From Toxorhynchites rutilus septentrionalis (Eukaryota > Arthropoda > Insecta > Diptera > Culicidae): a stretch of 64,000 bases of DNA. Made by a program: the position numbers and the translations under genes. Shown here piece after piece: positions 44,220 to 55,799 of this stretch. Within the stretch, counting starts at the first letter, position 1; each line of letters opens with the position of its first letter. The stretch covers positions 110,144,661 through 110,208,660 of the forward strand of contig NC_073746.1 in NCBI RefSeq assembly GCF_029784135.1, in the 5' to 3' direction. The notes under the pieces are model-generated. The model ran no database searches. It was not told the DNA's origin and saw only the letters and a list, made by a program, of their open reading frames with translations.

Positions 44220-45215
44220 ACAATTTTGGCTGGATCTTTGAATACAAATGGTCAATACTGCTTGTTCGCGACGAACGCGATCCGACCTATAAAACGAGCG
44301 AAGAAGAGGAGAAGAAAAGATGATGCAATCGCATGCACACATAGCATATGTAGTGTAGTGTAAGTGTAGCTTTCAGTTTTTTTTCATTTATTCAGTTTGT
44401 GATAACATCAAGAAATTAATGGTGTGTTTTAGCCGCTGAAATTTCTCTGCTGGTTCTGCTGTGTGCCGCTGAAGGTTGCATCTAAAACTAATTTTTAGGT
44501 ATTTATTTTTTTGGTCAGCATTTGTACGACGTCGCCCGCTGTGCAGTCGGTTCTCCAGACTTCAATTGCCAACATGCACACACAAAAATTTTCATAGAAA
44601 GCTTCTTTCTATTCAGAGAATGTTTTCTTTGCACGAAACCAAGGATTATTTAATCAGACTTGCAAAATGTGCATGAACTCATAGCCTCTTAGTTCGTGCT
44701 AATTTTGTAATGCGAACTAAATTTCAAGTTCGTTTCTGTGAAAAAGCATTCTACGATGAAATGTTTTGGGATGAATAATTTCTTTCCGTGTATGAAAAGA
44801 AACGAAACGAAAGCAATGAATACCGCGACATCGGGTGATATGTTTGTACATGATGTTCTTTAATTATAAACATCGTGTTTGTTTTCACATGTTTATGTTT
44901 GTGTGCCATTGTTCGTGTTTGGGATAGACATTCAACACTAGCGAAAACCATGTTCGAATTCAAACAAAAACATGGAATTTTCACATCGCGTGGACATGTG
45001 TAAGTGTTTTTCGGAAGACTGCTACGCACTGCCGGTGCTTGGGGTGAAAAAGAAAGAGAAACTGTACATCATGTTCGAACATCATGTGAAACATTAGGAT
45101 TAAACATCGTGTGTTCAAACAAACAAGTTTGTATTCAAACACAAAACTGCGAACAGCAGCGTGGACATGTTTATCCCGGACGCAGTGTTTTTTGTGAAAC
45201 ATGGAAGACTGGTAG

Positions 45216-45639
45216 TGACAATTGAGTTTGTTGAACCTCTGCAACGACCCTAAGTAGCCAAAGTTGTTGTATGGAGGGGATGTTAAAACAAGACTGATTA
45301 GATACGAAATTACAACATAAAACTCATCAAATCTTAAGTTGTGTGTAGGGTGAACAGACTTAGGACTGTAACTTGGTTCATCGCTTTCACAATGTCATTG
45401 AAGTTTAACGGATAATTCACGGCCAAGAACTTCTTCTGGAACCTAAAATTAGTTACAAGGATTCTCAGAGAAGATCTTCAAGTAGCAAGTGAGGATCTAT
45501 CCTGTCTTAAATGATTTGCTGAAAAATAAAATTTCGAATTGTCGAGCCTCTAACTTTTCATACTTGTTGCTAACTAGAATTTTCAAAAATCAAGAAGAGC
45601 GAAAATAAAAATCAGGAAAAAATCTGAATAGCTCATATT
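45216..45639. other. No gene recognised
   Basis: AT-rich spacer. Confidence 0.3.
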
Positions 45640-46085
45640 GAGTTGTCCGGAAAGTTCGTAAAGATTTTTGGGAAAGCAAAAGCATAATGTTTATAACCAG
45701 ACATACATTTATTTAATTTTAAATGCACATGTTCAGTCCACTATCTTTCGCCATTTTCCGCGCAGCTTAAGCATCCTATCCTCTCAGAATATGTTTACTT
45801 TCTCGTTGAAAAAATTCAAAACTAAAATGTTCAAGGTATTTTTTTATGCTGACCAGAGAGTTGAAGTTTTTGGCCTTGAAGAGAAAATTTCGCTGGGACC
45901 TGAGCCTGTGGTAATCTGAAGGTGCAATATCCGGTTTGTTTAGCTGGAGGGATAGAATCTCTCAGCCATACTCCAACGTAATTTTTCGTGTAGCCAAAAA
46001 ACTATGAGGTTTGGTATTGCCTTGACGGAGCAACGAAGAACGGTTTTGTGATTAGCTAGTGATGGTTCATTGCGCTTACCCCAAG
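45640..46085 (-). pseudogene. mariner (DD34D-type) transposase C-terminal relic
   Basis: On the minus strand, RPSLANHKTV and, further on in another frame, PDIAPSDYHRLRSQRNFLF (about 45905-45945) match the mariner blocks around the third catalytic residue (YSPDLAPSDY). TGTCCGGAAAGTTCGTAAAG at 45644 looks like a mariner terminus. Several frameshifts; the N-terminal half is missing. Confidence 0.65.
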
Positions 46086-46113
46086 TTTTTTTTTGTCGCT
46101 CAACATTGTTATA

Positions 46114-47165
46114 CCGTTTTGTCTCAAATTCCGAACACTTGAGCTTTGATGGCAATTAAACAGTGTCTCATTACTCAAAATGGTACTTTTTCGCGAAATT
46201 AATTTGATTTTTGGATTTAATAGAGCCTTCTTTTTCATTTGACTATAAAAAAAAATTGATTTACAAATACATATTCATGGTGAAAAACTAAAAATATGTT
46301 TGATCACGTTTGTCTCATATTCTGAACACCATTTTTGTCACTGACTCATATTCCGAACACTTTTGTCTCAAATTCCGAACAGCGAAAATGCATTTTTTTA
46401 AAAATCATAACTTTTGAACTACTGGACCGATTCATATGATCGATATATCAAATTAAAGCCAATTAGATAGTGTTTTTTGAAAAATGTTATACTTGCAAAA
46501 AAAATTGATTTTGTTTTCGTTATTATTGATTATATTTATTTTTATAGATTATAGGCTGTATCGATACCTGTATATGATGTTAAAATGAACCCTTTGTGTC
46601 ATTTATAACCCAAAGAATGTCATGGTTTTGATCATTCAATTATTTATAACATTAAAGTTCAGTTAATTTCATTGAAAAATTAAGTGTTCGGAATTTGAAC
46701 CATGCGTGGAAATTTGATTCATATTCCCAACACTCCATTAATACTAGTTTTAATGAAGATTTCTGCATAAAATATAATTTTTCACATCCACTTATTGTAG
46801 ATTCTTGTCTTTTCTAGCACTTAACATGAAAACAGCAAACAAAATAGTTGAAACAACTGCAAAAACTGAAAAATGTTTGTTTGTTTTTACGTAATTTGCT
46901 AACGCCAACATTTTATCATTGGTTTTGACTGTCACTGTTTTTTTGCAAATGTTTAATATTATAAGTTAGAGGCTGTATCGATACCTGTAAATGATGGTAA
47001 AATGAAGTATATACCACAAAGGATGTGTGGGTTTTCAATATTGAATTATTTATAATATAAAAGGTTAAAAAATTTACATTTCAAAATGAAGTGTTCGGAA
47101 TTTGAATCTTGCGTCGAAACATGATTCATATTCCGAACATTACTTCAATACTAATTATAATGAAA
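46114..47165. mobile_element. Second copy of the TTTTGTCTCAAATTCCGAAC element
   Basis: The left terminus CCGTTTTGTCTCAAATTCCG at 46114 is preceded by TA, as at 32000. The interior matches the 32-kb copy. A block of about 410 bp is duplicated (46555-46775 and 46970-47190 share GGCTGTATCGATACCTGTA, AAGTGTTCGGAATTTGAA and TTTCTGCATAAAAT). A canonical right terminus was not found. Confidence 0.65.
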
Positions 47166-48240
47166 GTTTCTGCATAAAATGTCATTTTTTCATCTATTTT
47201 TTAGTCATCATCATCGGTGGCACCATAGGAAAAAAAGTCGTTCTACCGATGCTGAGGAATGTCAAAGAATTAATAATCATAAACTCTCGCAGAAATGTAA
47301 AAGCCAGTGTTTTGTTTTTTATTTTGATATTTATTCCCCCCATATTTTGATATTTATTCCCAAAAAAAAGTACAGCATCACGATTTCAGATAAATCAATA
47401 GTCAGAATCGCTCTGAATTCATCTTCCAATGTTTTAAAACGGATCTTTACTCACCAAATGAGGAAAACATATCAACAGTAAATGAATTCGTTTATAGACA
47501 TATTTACTATAGTTTCACCATTAAAATTGACCACTTTGAAACTGACGAGCGAATGTTATACAAAATCGTATTATATTGACGTTGAATTCAGGAAGAGCAA
47601 ATTTTTCAGAGTGTAAATTTGCCTAAATTTGCCTATCCCTGTATCAATAACTATGCGTCTACTCGTACATACACACCATACGAGGTATTGTTGTTCGTGA
47701 AATATGATTTCGCATTATTTTGTTTAATTCGTCCGAAATTATCCAGCACTATTCCGACAAGCCTCAAAACATTTGGCCGCAGAGGAAAAAAAAATCGGGA
47801 TTTTCACCCTGAACTTAAAAACTTATTCAGTCGATTTGCAACGATTTGTATGATAAAAAAATGTAAAAAAATGTAAACATGTTGTATCAGAAGAATTTAA
47901 TTTAATGTTGGCATTATACAAGTGCGGACTGGAGAGCTATTATGACAATAATCATTTCCTACCAGGACAAATTTGGCAGAGATCCTAGTATTTTAATTAC
48001 GGATAGTTTTTATTTAGTTGGTGAATAAAAAAAAAGTTTCATTAAACTTTACCGTGATATGTTATTTTTGCTAAAGGCGAAGTAAAGAAATAACCATGAA
48101 CAATCAAAAAGTTTTTAAATTTTGTGGCCAATATTATATTGTTCTTAATATAAGTTACGCAACTTGGTTATAGGTGTTTTTTTTTAATGAAAATGTAACT
48201 TAATTGCGAAAATATGTTTACAAATGAATTATTCAGAATA
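47166..48240. other. No gene recognised
   Basis: AT-rich with chance frames of 80-100 codons (47179-47481, 47619-47876). Confidence 0.3.
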
Positions 48241-49953
48241 TGGCCATTGTTACAAGTTCTTTCGATCTTTCCGGTGCAACTCGAATGCCATCGAACGGAA
48301 CAAGTAGTGATCGGACGGGTTGCAGTGATCAGGGCTCGGCAAAGTCATATTCTACTGAGGCTAGTCAGCGTACTATGAAGAAATTCGCCTACGTATTCAA
48401 TTGGAAATGAGTTTGGGCTTCTCCCAGCAGTTTCTCCGTCAACATGACTCAACTAAAACTAAAATTCGGACGTTTAGTTGCTATCTCACTCTACGATTCG
48501 ACTATCACATTTTATTCTTCCCCGTCAAATGGACTCCAATGTATATTGAAGTGGCTCCTCCCACCCTCAGGGCATCCATATACTAATACACAGTATGTGA
48601 CAGCATCAAACATTTTTTGTACACAGAACACAATAAAATTGTACACGGTTTTGTGAACACTATTCAAAACGACATTTTACGTTGCAAACATTTCATCTTT
48701 TCTATACGCAAAACGTTTATCTTCGAATAGAGCTTGCTTCGGGACTGCTTTCATACACCAAACGGTCGCACCATGAACCATAGAATCTTCCTGACTTCAC
48801 CGATTAGTTTGACGATGACAGCTAAATTGACGGCACAATCTTGACTCGCGGTTCATATTTTCTTAGCCGGGGCCTGTTCCTTCAAAATGAATTCGTTTCT
48901 CTCTCTCTCATGTATCACGTATGCATGTGTCTATGTTTGAGTTCAACGTGGATTGACATATACTACAGGTGAGCTAGATTTATTTGTATCGTACACGAAA
49001 ATTAATCACACACATAGAATAGTGCACAGTGTTGTGTTCAGAAACACTGACAAATTTGTGAATTGTTTAGATATAATACCGTTTTTTTGTATGTTTTTTT
49101 TCACAAAATTGAACTCGGAAATAAAGTGAACTAAAATCTTGTTTAGAATTCCTTCTAAACGCTGTTTTGCACGCTAACACTAACGCAAGGACCTTTATAG
49201 CTTACCTGACAACTGTCTAAGTTCGTTAGTTTGAGTTCACGGTGGGTAGACAATAAACCGTCCATTAATGGTGTAACTACTTTTTTGCATCAGAAATCAA
49301 AATTTCGTTTCACTTTATATGGACGTTAAAATAAGATTGTGTACGCGGGTAACGAGATTCGTGTTAGGGGGAGTAGAAGTGTGGTTTGAAGTCAGGTTAA
49401 ATGAAGAGGCATATTTGTATTCATTAGTCACGTCAGTTAGAATAACCGTTTGCTAGGTAGTTCATCAGTCATCCTTGCTCGTTAATTCATTTTCTAGTCA
49501 ATTCAAATCATGTTGACGGCGAATGTTGAAGTAGTCCTAGTCGAAGCGAAGCTCTTGAGAGGAGAGTCGATTTTCATTTTTTTCATTTTGACATCCGATA
49601 AAATGATGGTTACAATTTCATACTTCTCACAGACGGTCACTCTGTTTACGATTTGTGTTGTTTGTGTTTGTGTTGTGTGGGTAGCAAATTTTGACAACTT
49701 GGAGACAATCATGACCATTACTCGCTGAAAAGACTGTGTGTGTATAGTGTATACAAGGATGTATAAAGGAGAAATAATTTATGGAAAAACAATAGGAAAA
49801 TAAAACAAATGTAAATCCTTCAATTTCAATTGATTGAGAGAGCTAAAAGATATTAAAGGAATGATTTTTTTTTCTAATGGGGAACTATGTTTGCCAATTC
49901 CATACACCTCAGACCAGCGAACCTGACATAACGGCTTAGTTGCATTGAACGTA
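48241..49953. other. Unassigned DNA
   Basis: 48240-48560 is GC-richer. Short ACACAGAACACAATAAAATT / GTTGTGTTCAG segments near 48620 and 49030 suggest weak inverted similarity, but no clear element boundary is seen. Confidence 0.3.
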
Positions 49954-50401
49954 TTGGGTGTGCAACTTAATTCATACCTTTTCCACAAGAGGTGTTATGA
50001 ATAGTCGACGGCGACAGCTGATTTCTGCTGAATCGTGAAGAGTCGACATCTGTAAACCAAATATTGTTCACAAGTCTGAGATTTTTGCACAACAAACTTA
50101 ATTTATACGGCGTTGAAAATGTAAAATTTCGTTGCAAATAAGCACCATTTGCGGGAAGTTTTGATTTTCTTTTTCCAGTGGAATACGCTTTACTTCACAA
50201 CAGGGTATAAAAAATTGACTGGATTCATTATTGGTTTAGAAAGACGCTTCTTTCGTGACGAAATCCTTAAATTGTTAGAAAGATGGGAAAAAGTAGTGAC
50301 TAGCGATGGCCAATCCTTCGAATAGCGTATTTGATCATTTCAATGTTAAATTAAATGTGTTTTTAGTGCAGAAAGAAGAACAAATTAAGTTGCACACTCA
50401 A
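49954..50401 (+). mobile_element. mariner deletion derivative, 448 bp
   Basis: Inverted ends TTGGGTGTGCAACTTAATTC (49954) and AATTAAGTTGCACACTCAA (to 50401), flanked by TA at 49952-49953 and 50402-50403. The frame at 50200-50327 ends LLERWEKVVTSDGQSFE, the conserved C-terminus of mariner transposases (LPERWEKVVASDGxYFE). The DNA-binding and catalytic parts are gone, so this is a MITE-like remnant of an autonomous mariner. Confidence 0.85.
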
Positions 50402-50403
50402 TA

Positions 50404-50574
50404 CTTTCTGTTAGTGCATTCTTGTTTCACGTCAGTGCAATGAAAAATGAAAACAAAAAACAAAAAACAAAAATAAAACAGAAAGTTTGAATTGATTTAA
50501 ACATAAAAGTGATTTAGTTAAATATACTTAAAATATGGTGTAATCAAAATATTCTTTTACTTCTGTATTATATA
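50404..50574. other. No gene recognised
   Basis: Contains A-rich AACAAAAAACAAAAA at 50450-50475. Confidence 0.3.
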
Positions 50575-50705
50575 GTGAATTTCAACACTTTTGGCTGGGT
50601 CGACACTTTTACCTTCCATTTCGGAAGAATGTCGGGAGTGAGAATTGAACTCGTGACTTTGGGCGTGAGAGGCATGGATGTTACCACTACCCCAGATCGG
50701 TAAAT
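50575..50705 (-). mobile_element. Short tRNA-derived SINE
   Basis: Minus strand: GGGGTAGTGGTAACATCC (box A type, about plus 50680-50697) and GAGTTCAATTCTCACTCCCG (box B GTTCAATTC, about plus 50635-50655), followed by a short body. No target duplication found. Confidence 0.55.
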
Positions 50706-50960
50706 ATTCAAAAAGATTGTAGATAGAAAGCAATAAAATTTCCATATTTGTGTTTGTAATTTAGTAAATTGGTAGTAGATGTTTCTGTAATGTTTCAAGG
50801 TCCACCGGCGATGAATAGTTCGTTCCAACGTTCCTACCTGCAAATAGAGAAAAAAAGAAATTATTAATGAAATTATAGATAGTGATAAGATTAAAAATAA
50901 ATTGATTGATTAATATCACATGCAGTATGATGTATCTTCCCGTGCAAATATCAAATGGTA
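50706..50960. other. No gene recognised
   Basis: AT-rich spacer. Confidence 0.3.
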
Positions 50961-51856
50961 TATGGGGGCAAATTGGTCACCTGCTTGTTTGGTAGTATAA
51001 CTATTGACTATAGATGCCGTATTGATAATCCCCTCATGTTTGAAGAGTTTAATGACTTTTGTGTCACCCTGTTCTTCAGTAGAGCTGTGCATATCGAAAT
51101 ATAAATAAGAACAGAAATTGTTCTCTCGATAGCCAAACGGCCGTTGTTCTGTGCGCATGGTATCTAAGGAATTTCTCGGGAAATTTAGTTTATTCAATCT
51201 GATATCTTGGACAAATCATTATTTTGGGCGATTTTCACATATTCTAGGGGAGGTGAACAGATGTTCCGTTTGATCTCAGCGATTAATTAGCATAGAAATC
51301 ACTTTGATGTTTGGGAGCAAAGTGGTCATAGGTGAATAACGACTTACAATGTTCTGTTTACTAAAGCTGATATACCTCATCACATTCTGCTCTTAAAGAG
51401 ATTCCTTTTGCGGCTTTGACTCGGGAAAAATATGCCACTCCAACTAAACCAAGCCTCATTATGCGGAACGTTATGTGTTTCATATTAGTTTGCATGAGGA
51501 AATTTAAATTGAGACTCTAGTTAAACAGACCAAGGTTTTTTCATACATGTACCTACATGGCATTTTTTGAGCAAATTTGGACGAATAAAACGCTTAAATC
51601 TATCCCATTTAGCTTGATATGTGCGAGTGACCCCTTTACCTCCAAGCGAAACAAAATGTTGGATTTTTCACTTATTTTTCTAATGATGAAAAATGTACTA
51701 TTTTGAATTTTTATAGTGAAAGTCGTTCGCTATCTTGAACAACAATGAGTTGAACTGTAAATATTCTTCGAAAAACGGTAATTGAAGCGCTATGTGGACG
51801 CTGGAAATGGACATATTCCTTAGGGTGACCACTATTCTCCCATTTCCCCCACTGCT
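50961..51856. mobile_element. Possible MITE with imperfect TIRs
   Basis: TATGGGGGCAAATTGGTCAC at 50961 and GTGACCACTATTCTCCCATT..CCCCCA near 51825-51852 are imperfect inverted repeats; internal AGGGGAGGTGAACAG and GGGAGCAAAGTGGTCATAGG echo them. TA occurs at both edges. No coding capacity. Confidence 0.4.
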
Positions 51857-52660
51857 ACAAAAATTCAGTTCATGACGCATGTTTCCACAGTACAAGCGTT
51901 ATTCAATGAAAATGTTCAACTTGTCAAAGACGTGGAACATAACTCACCAAGGTATTCTAAAGGTATTTTTTCTTTGGATTAAAGCTATAGAGTCACACAA
52001 TTTCTTCGTAGCGGTATTTATCATATCATCAAAAATATGGCGAAAAATGCGGTGATGGTTAATTAAATCAAATATATATTTGGTTTATACCTGTTTGAAA
52101 AACTCAGTTGTAAAAAATAAAAAAAAATCCGAAAATTAATCAGCAGCCATTGAACTTTTTCAAAGCCTTCCAATGAAAGTAATAAGTGAACTAAAAGGAT
52201 AGTTTCTTAATAATTTTGGATCATTAGATGAACTCCTCGTCGATTTATGCAAAGTATGTTTCTTATAAAAATAGTTTTTAAATGGGCTCTTTCTTTTTTC
52301 GATCATAATAATTCTCATAAATAAAAGGAGACATATATTGAGATCCTACTTCAGGATCGTGTGAGAAGGTCCCAAAATCATTATCAGAATATTTTTCAAT
52401 TTTTTGCTGCAAAAGCTTCCGAGGAAAGATCAACTTGTTATGAATAAATGGATGTTAGAATGATTCGAGAGACCGCGATCGGCGAATACCCCTTCTACCC
52501 TTCTACAAAACAAATGAACCTTTGACAATTTGCCCGGACTTTCAAATCCAAAAGGTTTTGGAGACGTTTTCTGTAGACCTGTTTCACGACGAGACCAAAC
52601 TGTAGATAAGTTTCACGACGAGATCAACGACAATCAATGTTTAAATCGAAAAAAAATGTA
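51857..52660. other. No gene recognised
   Basis: AT-rich interval. Confidence 0.35.
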
Positions 52661-52880
52661 GAGGGTTGTGTTCAAGATACGACCGCATTGTTGACGTAGA
52701 ATTACGCTGTTAATTTATATAAGTCGCTTGTTTGTAACTTCGGATATTATTCTATAATGCTGTGAAATTTTAGAAATAACTGTTTAGTACAATAATTTGA
52801 TCGCCAAACAAGCGTTCGCCATAGCATGCATACAGAGCCATACATTGGAGGCTCGAAACTGCTAGAAATATAAACAATTC
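52661..52880 (+). mobile_element. Fragment of the 18.4-kb TIR family (left part)
   Basis: GTTCAAGATACGACCGCATT and GACGTAGAATTACGC match the left end at 18360-18410, with similarity continuing through TTCGGATATTATTCTATAAT. Ends without the tandem repeats. Confidence 0.6.
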
Positions 52881-53458
52881 TCATCATTTTGCGCTATTCA
52901 CAAAAGAAACGCTTTTGTTAATATTACTGACCTCGAAAAAAGTTGCTTTACTTTCTCATGCTCGAGATAAGCGCAGCTGTTATCTTCAGTGGAGAAACTT
53001 TTGCTACTGGCAAGCGAAACTAAATCGCATACAAAATTCCAGATCGTCATTTACTTTCTTGGTGACTAAATAAGTGAAATAAAATCTTTCTGTAAATCTC
53101 AACAACCTCGATTAAATTAGCGCAAATGCAATCTTAGTTGAAGGTAGTTTTGCGACTAGCACGCGAACCCAAATAACTTATAACATTTCATCACGACATT
53201 AATAATGCTTGGTATTCCTCAAATAATTTTTCGGCGCACAACTTTAACGCCTGCTTCGCCATAGCGCCAGTTTAATGCATTGATGCAATGTCAAAGACAC
53301 CAACGAAGCCTTTATGATGACGGAAAACAAACAGTGTTAACTGCTTGGAAAATATTAGCCTCAGCAGAGATTCATTACTAATACCGTAGTACCGTACCAT
53401 TACTAATACTATACCCTATTTCCCTCCCGCTATCTCCCCTCCTTGTTTCTATTTATTA
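52881..53458. other. No gene recognised
   Basis: Contains short ACTAATAC repeats near 53380-53410. Confidence 0.3.
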
Positions 53459-53853
53459 CTAGCTGACCCGGCAAACTTCGTCCCGCCTAAAATTTGTGTT
53501 TTGTTATCAATACCTTCAAACATCCGCGTTTTCTTACTAAGAGCAAGTTCATGGGTCCAATCGCAGAACTGTTCATTGATTGATCTTCTAATCGACTCCG
53601 TTGAATTTACCTTTTACTATACAATTCCTAGTATTTCTAACCAAACGCATCATTATAATATCAGATTATTTTCAGACACAATTCTCGTTCAAGATTCTTG
53701 AACCACTTGCAAATAACATGTTTCTTCGTTACATGGAATTAATGTTTTATACAGAAAATATGATAGAATAAAGACAGCTCTGAATCTTTAAATTCCTTTC
53801 TCGAGGTCTGCTCTTATCAACACATCCGGCGATCCTTTTTTTTTTTGTATAGA
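53459..53853 (-). mobile_element. Small Helitron, 395 bp, both ends present
   Basis: Read on the minus strand, it begins TCTATACAAAAAAAAAAAGG at 53853, continues CGCCGGATGTGTTGATAAGAGC, and ends GTTTGCCGGGTCAGCTAG at 53459. Flanks are A on the 5' side and T on the 3' side. The 3' half is shared with the Helitrons at 22.3, 25.1 and 57.4 kb. Non-autonomous. Confidence 0.8.
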
Positions 53854-54505
53854 TAAAAGAAGATATAGGAGTGCGTTTCATCACATTAAAATCCATTTCC
53901 AGTTTCGAACAAAGATCAATTTCGCTAGCGCAAACATCAAATGGGCTAATAGCCCTTGTCACTATATACTTGTAGAACATATGGGAATTTAATTTTCCGA
54001 ATTTTACCTTTTTCCTTCAGAGTTTTCCGAAAATTTTCAATTGTCATGTTTAGTTGGAATATTTTTTGTTGAAATATGTGTAATATTTTTATGGGACCCC
54101 CACTCCATTCCAGAGGGAGGGGTGTCATACCATTACGTTTCTCATAGCTAAAAACCCTCACATCCATTTGCTTTATTAGTTCTCGAGTTATGCCGAAGTT
54201 TGTGTTTCGTTTCTATGGCATCCCCACTTAGAAAGGGGGGAGGAGTGCATTCACCATAGAAACGTTTCGTGCCCCGTAAAACCTTCACATGCCAAATTTG
54301 GTTCCATTTGCTTGATTAGTTTTCGAGTTATGCAGAAAATTGTGTTTCATTTGTATGACAGGCCATCCTTAGAGAGCGGGAGGAGTGTCTAATCATCATA
54401 GAAACATTTATTGCAGCCTAAAACCTCAACATGCCCAATTTGGTTTCATTTGCTTGATTTATTCTCGAGTAATGCAGAAGTTTGTGTTTCATTTGTATTC
54501 AATGT
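53854..54505 (-). mobile_element. Helitron tandem-repeat part joined to the small Helitron
   Basis: The spacer 53854-54090 (rc of AATTGTCGGAAAACTCTGAA, GAAATGGATTTTAATGTGAT) equals 38565-38802. It is followed by three to four repeat units (rc CAAATGAAACACAAACTTCTG). The 5' TC end is missing. Confidence 0.75.
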
Positions 54506-54759
54506 GCCGCACAATGCACAATTCATTCATCATAAAAAAATGGACTAGAGTCGTGAATAGGGTAAGAATAGTGGCTTCAATTATGTTCAATTAGTATATT
54601 TTGTCTGGCGAAGAGATAAATAAAATCAATAATTTTTTAAATCAGGACCTGACGGAGCAAGCAGATGCTTTCTAAATTATTTCATTAAATCAATCAATTA
54701 ATAATTTACTATTTTTTTCTATCTAGAGAAAATTTTATATCGGATGAATGAGCCGAATT
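54506..54759. other. No gene recognised
   Basis: AT-rich spacer. Confidence 0.3.
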
Positions 54760-55042
54760 TTAGATTCTCACAAATCAGCAGAACAAATGTATGGGAAAAT
54801 GAGAACGCTTATAGTTTTCATGAAATTTAACCATTTACACACCAGGGTATCGTAGTATATGGTATATCAAACAAATTTTATGGAATTTCTGATTCGTTGG
54901 GTATATAAATCGCCAAAATCCGTTCGCGGCAAAATTCGTTATTAACGTTAACTTTATTTAATAAAAACTTGACCTGTTTTCTGATTTGACACCCTTAATA
55001 AAAGACGTAGTTATACGTCAAAAATACCTCTCGATAAATAAA
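54760..55042. mobile_element. Fragment of the 18.4-kb TIR family (right part)
   Basis: CAGCAGAACAAATGTATGGG, TTATTAACGTTAACTTTATT, GACCTGTTTTCTGATTTG and GTAGTTATACGTCAAAAATA match the right half of the element at 18360-20668. It has no mariner insertion, so it approximates the empty site, though divergent around the insertion point. Confidence 0.65.
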
Positions 55043-55499
55043 CACAATGAGTAACATTCGATTGTTGTTGAGAACACCGCTGTTCAATTATCAGTTAGCA
55101 TCGATTGTATCGCTCAATTCATATATTGTTGTCAGCACTCAAACCACCCCCCTAGTCGGTGCTACACGACGAAAGATGTTTCGAAGCTCGATCGCGCAAA
55201 TCTTCAATCTCACAATCACACACAGCACGGAAGGTTAATCGGACAGGATTTTTTCCACCAGTGGAGTGGCTACGAGAAGCTACCCGCGCACGAAATCTAC
55301 CCGTAATTAACAAGAAGCTACAGCAGCAGCAGTTGGCGTTGAGAGGCTCGTACGTCTTCCGAAAGTGCACCCAATAGAATCGATTACAACAGAGCGCAGA
55401 CGACGGTCACTGGTCACGCGCGGGGGCACCACACAAACGGAACCTGATGCCCGATGCCATCGCGTCCAATTTCAATAAATATTATAATTTCGAGCTTAT
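55043..55499. other. Higher-GC DNA, no gene proven
   Basis: Overlapping frames on both strands at 55152-55377; CAGCAGCAGCAG at 55321-55332. Could be regulatory or untranslated. Confidence 0.3.
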
Positions 55500-55512
55500 A
55501 ACAATAAATTAA
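55500..55512. repeat. Target site duplication of SINE, left copy
   Basis: AACAATAAATTAA; right copy at 55786-55798 merges with the poly-A tail. Confidence 0.8.
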
Positions 55513-55786
55513 GACGGCGCCAGTGGTTGTATGGTTAGCGTAACAGCCTCACAATCCGATCGGCCTGGGTTCAATCCCAGCTGGCGTCGTTGGGATTTTC
55601 TGAGGCGAAAAATCTCTGGTTACGTCTTCCTTCGGAGCGGAAGTAAAAGAAGTTGGCCCGGCTCATGAGTTGTTGAGTCTGATAGGTAGGAACAGGTGGA
55701 GTCGCCTCCCTGATGTCGGTGATTGGCACTAAAGTGGCGGAAATAGGCCGACGAAAAATAAGCGAAGATAAAAAAAAAAAAAAAAA
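55513..55786 (+). mobile_element. tRNA-derived SINE with poly-A tail
   Basis: The head GACGGCGCCAGTGGTTGTAT..GGTTAGCG has a box A-like sequence, and GGTTCAATCCC (about 55570-55580) is a good box B. The head's 3' end CTGGCGTCG complements its 5' end, as in a tRNA acceptor stem. A body of about 190 bp ends in A18 at 55770-55787. The target duplication AACAATAAATTAA (55500-55512) recurs after the tail (55786-55798). Confidence 0.88.
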
Positions 55787-55799
55787 ACAATAAATTAAA

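Larger units (their letters stand above)
42396..45215. mobile_element. Large palindrome / foldback structure, arms about 1.2 kb
   Basis: The left arm 42396-43574 pairs with the right arm 43818-45030. GTCTTCCGAAAAACACTTAC at 42409 is inverted at about 45000, CGAACTTGAAATTTAGTACGC at 42693 is inverted at about 44715, and GACGAAGCACCTATTGTCAT at 43468 is inverted near 43905. The loop 43575-43817 is itself repeated inverted at 45030-45215 (AACACTGCGTCCGGGATAAA complement), giving the order arm, loop, inverted arm, inverted loop. No coding capacity. Arms carry tRNA-like heads at 43144 (+) and 44219 (-). Identity between arms looks like about 85-90 percent by eye. Confidence 0.85.

Noticed and set aside
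48570..49060. Foldback element from ACACAGAACAC / GTGTTGTGTTC similarity
   Set aside because: Similarity is short and not continuous; no boundaries could be drawn.
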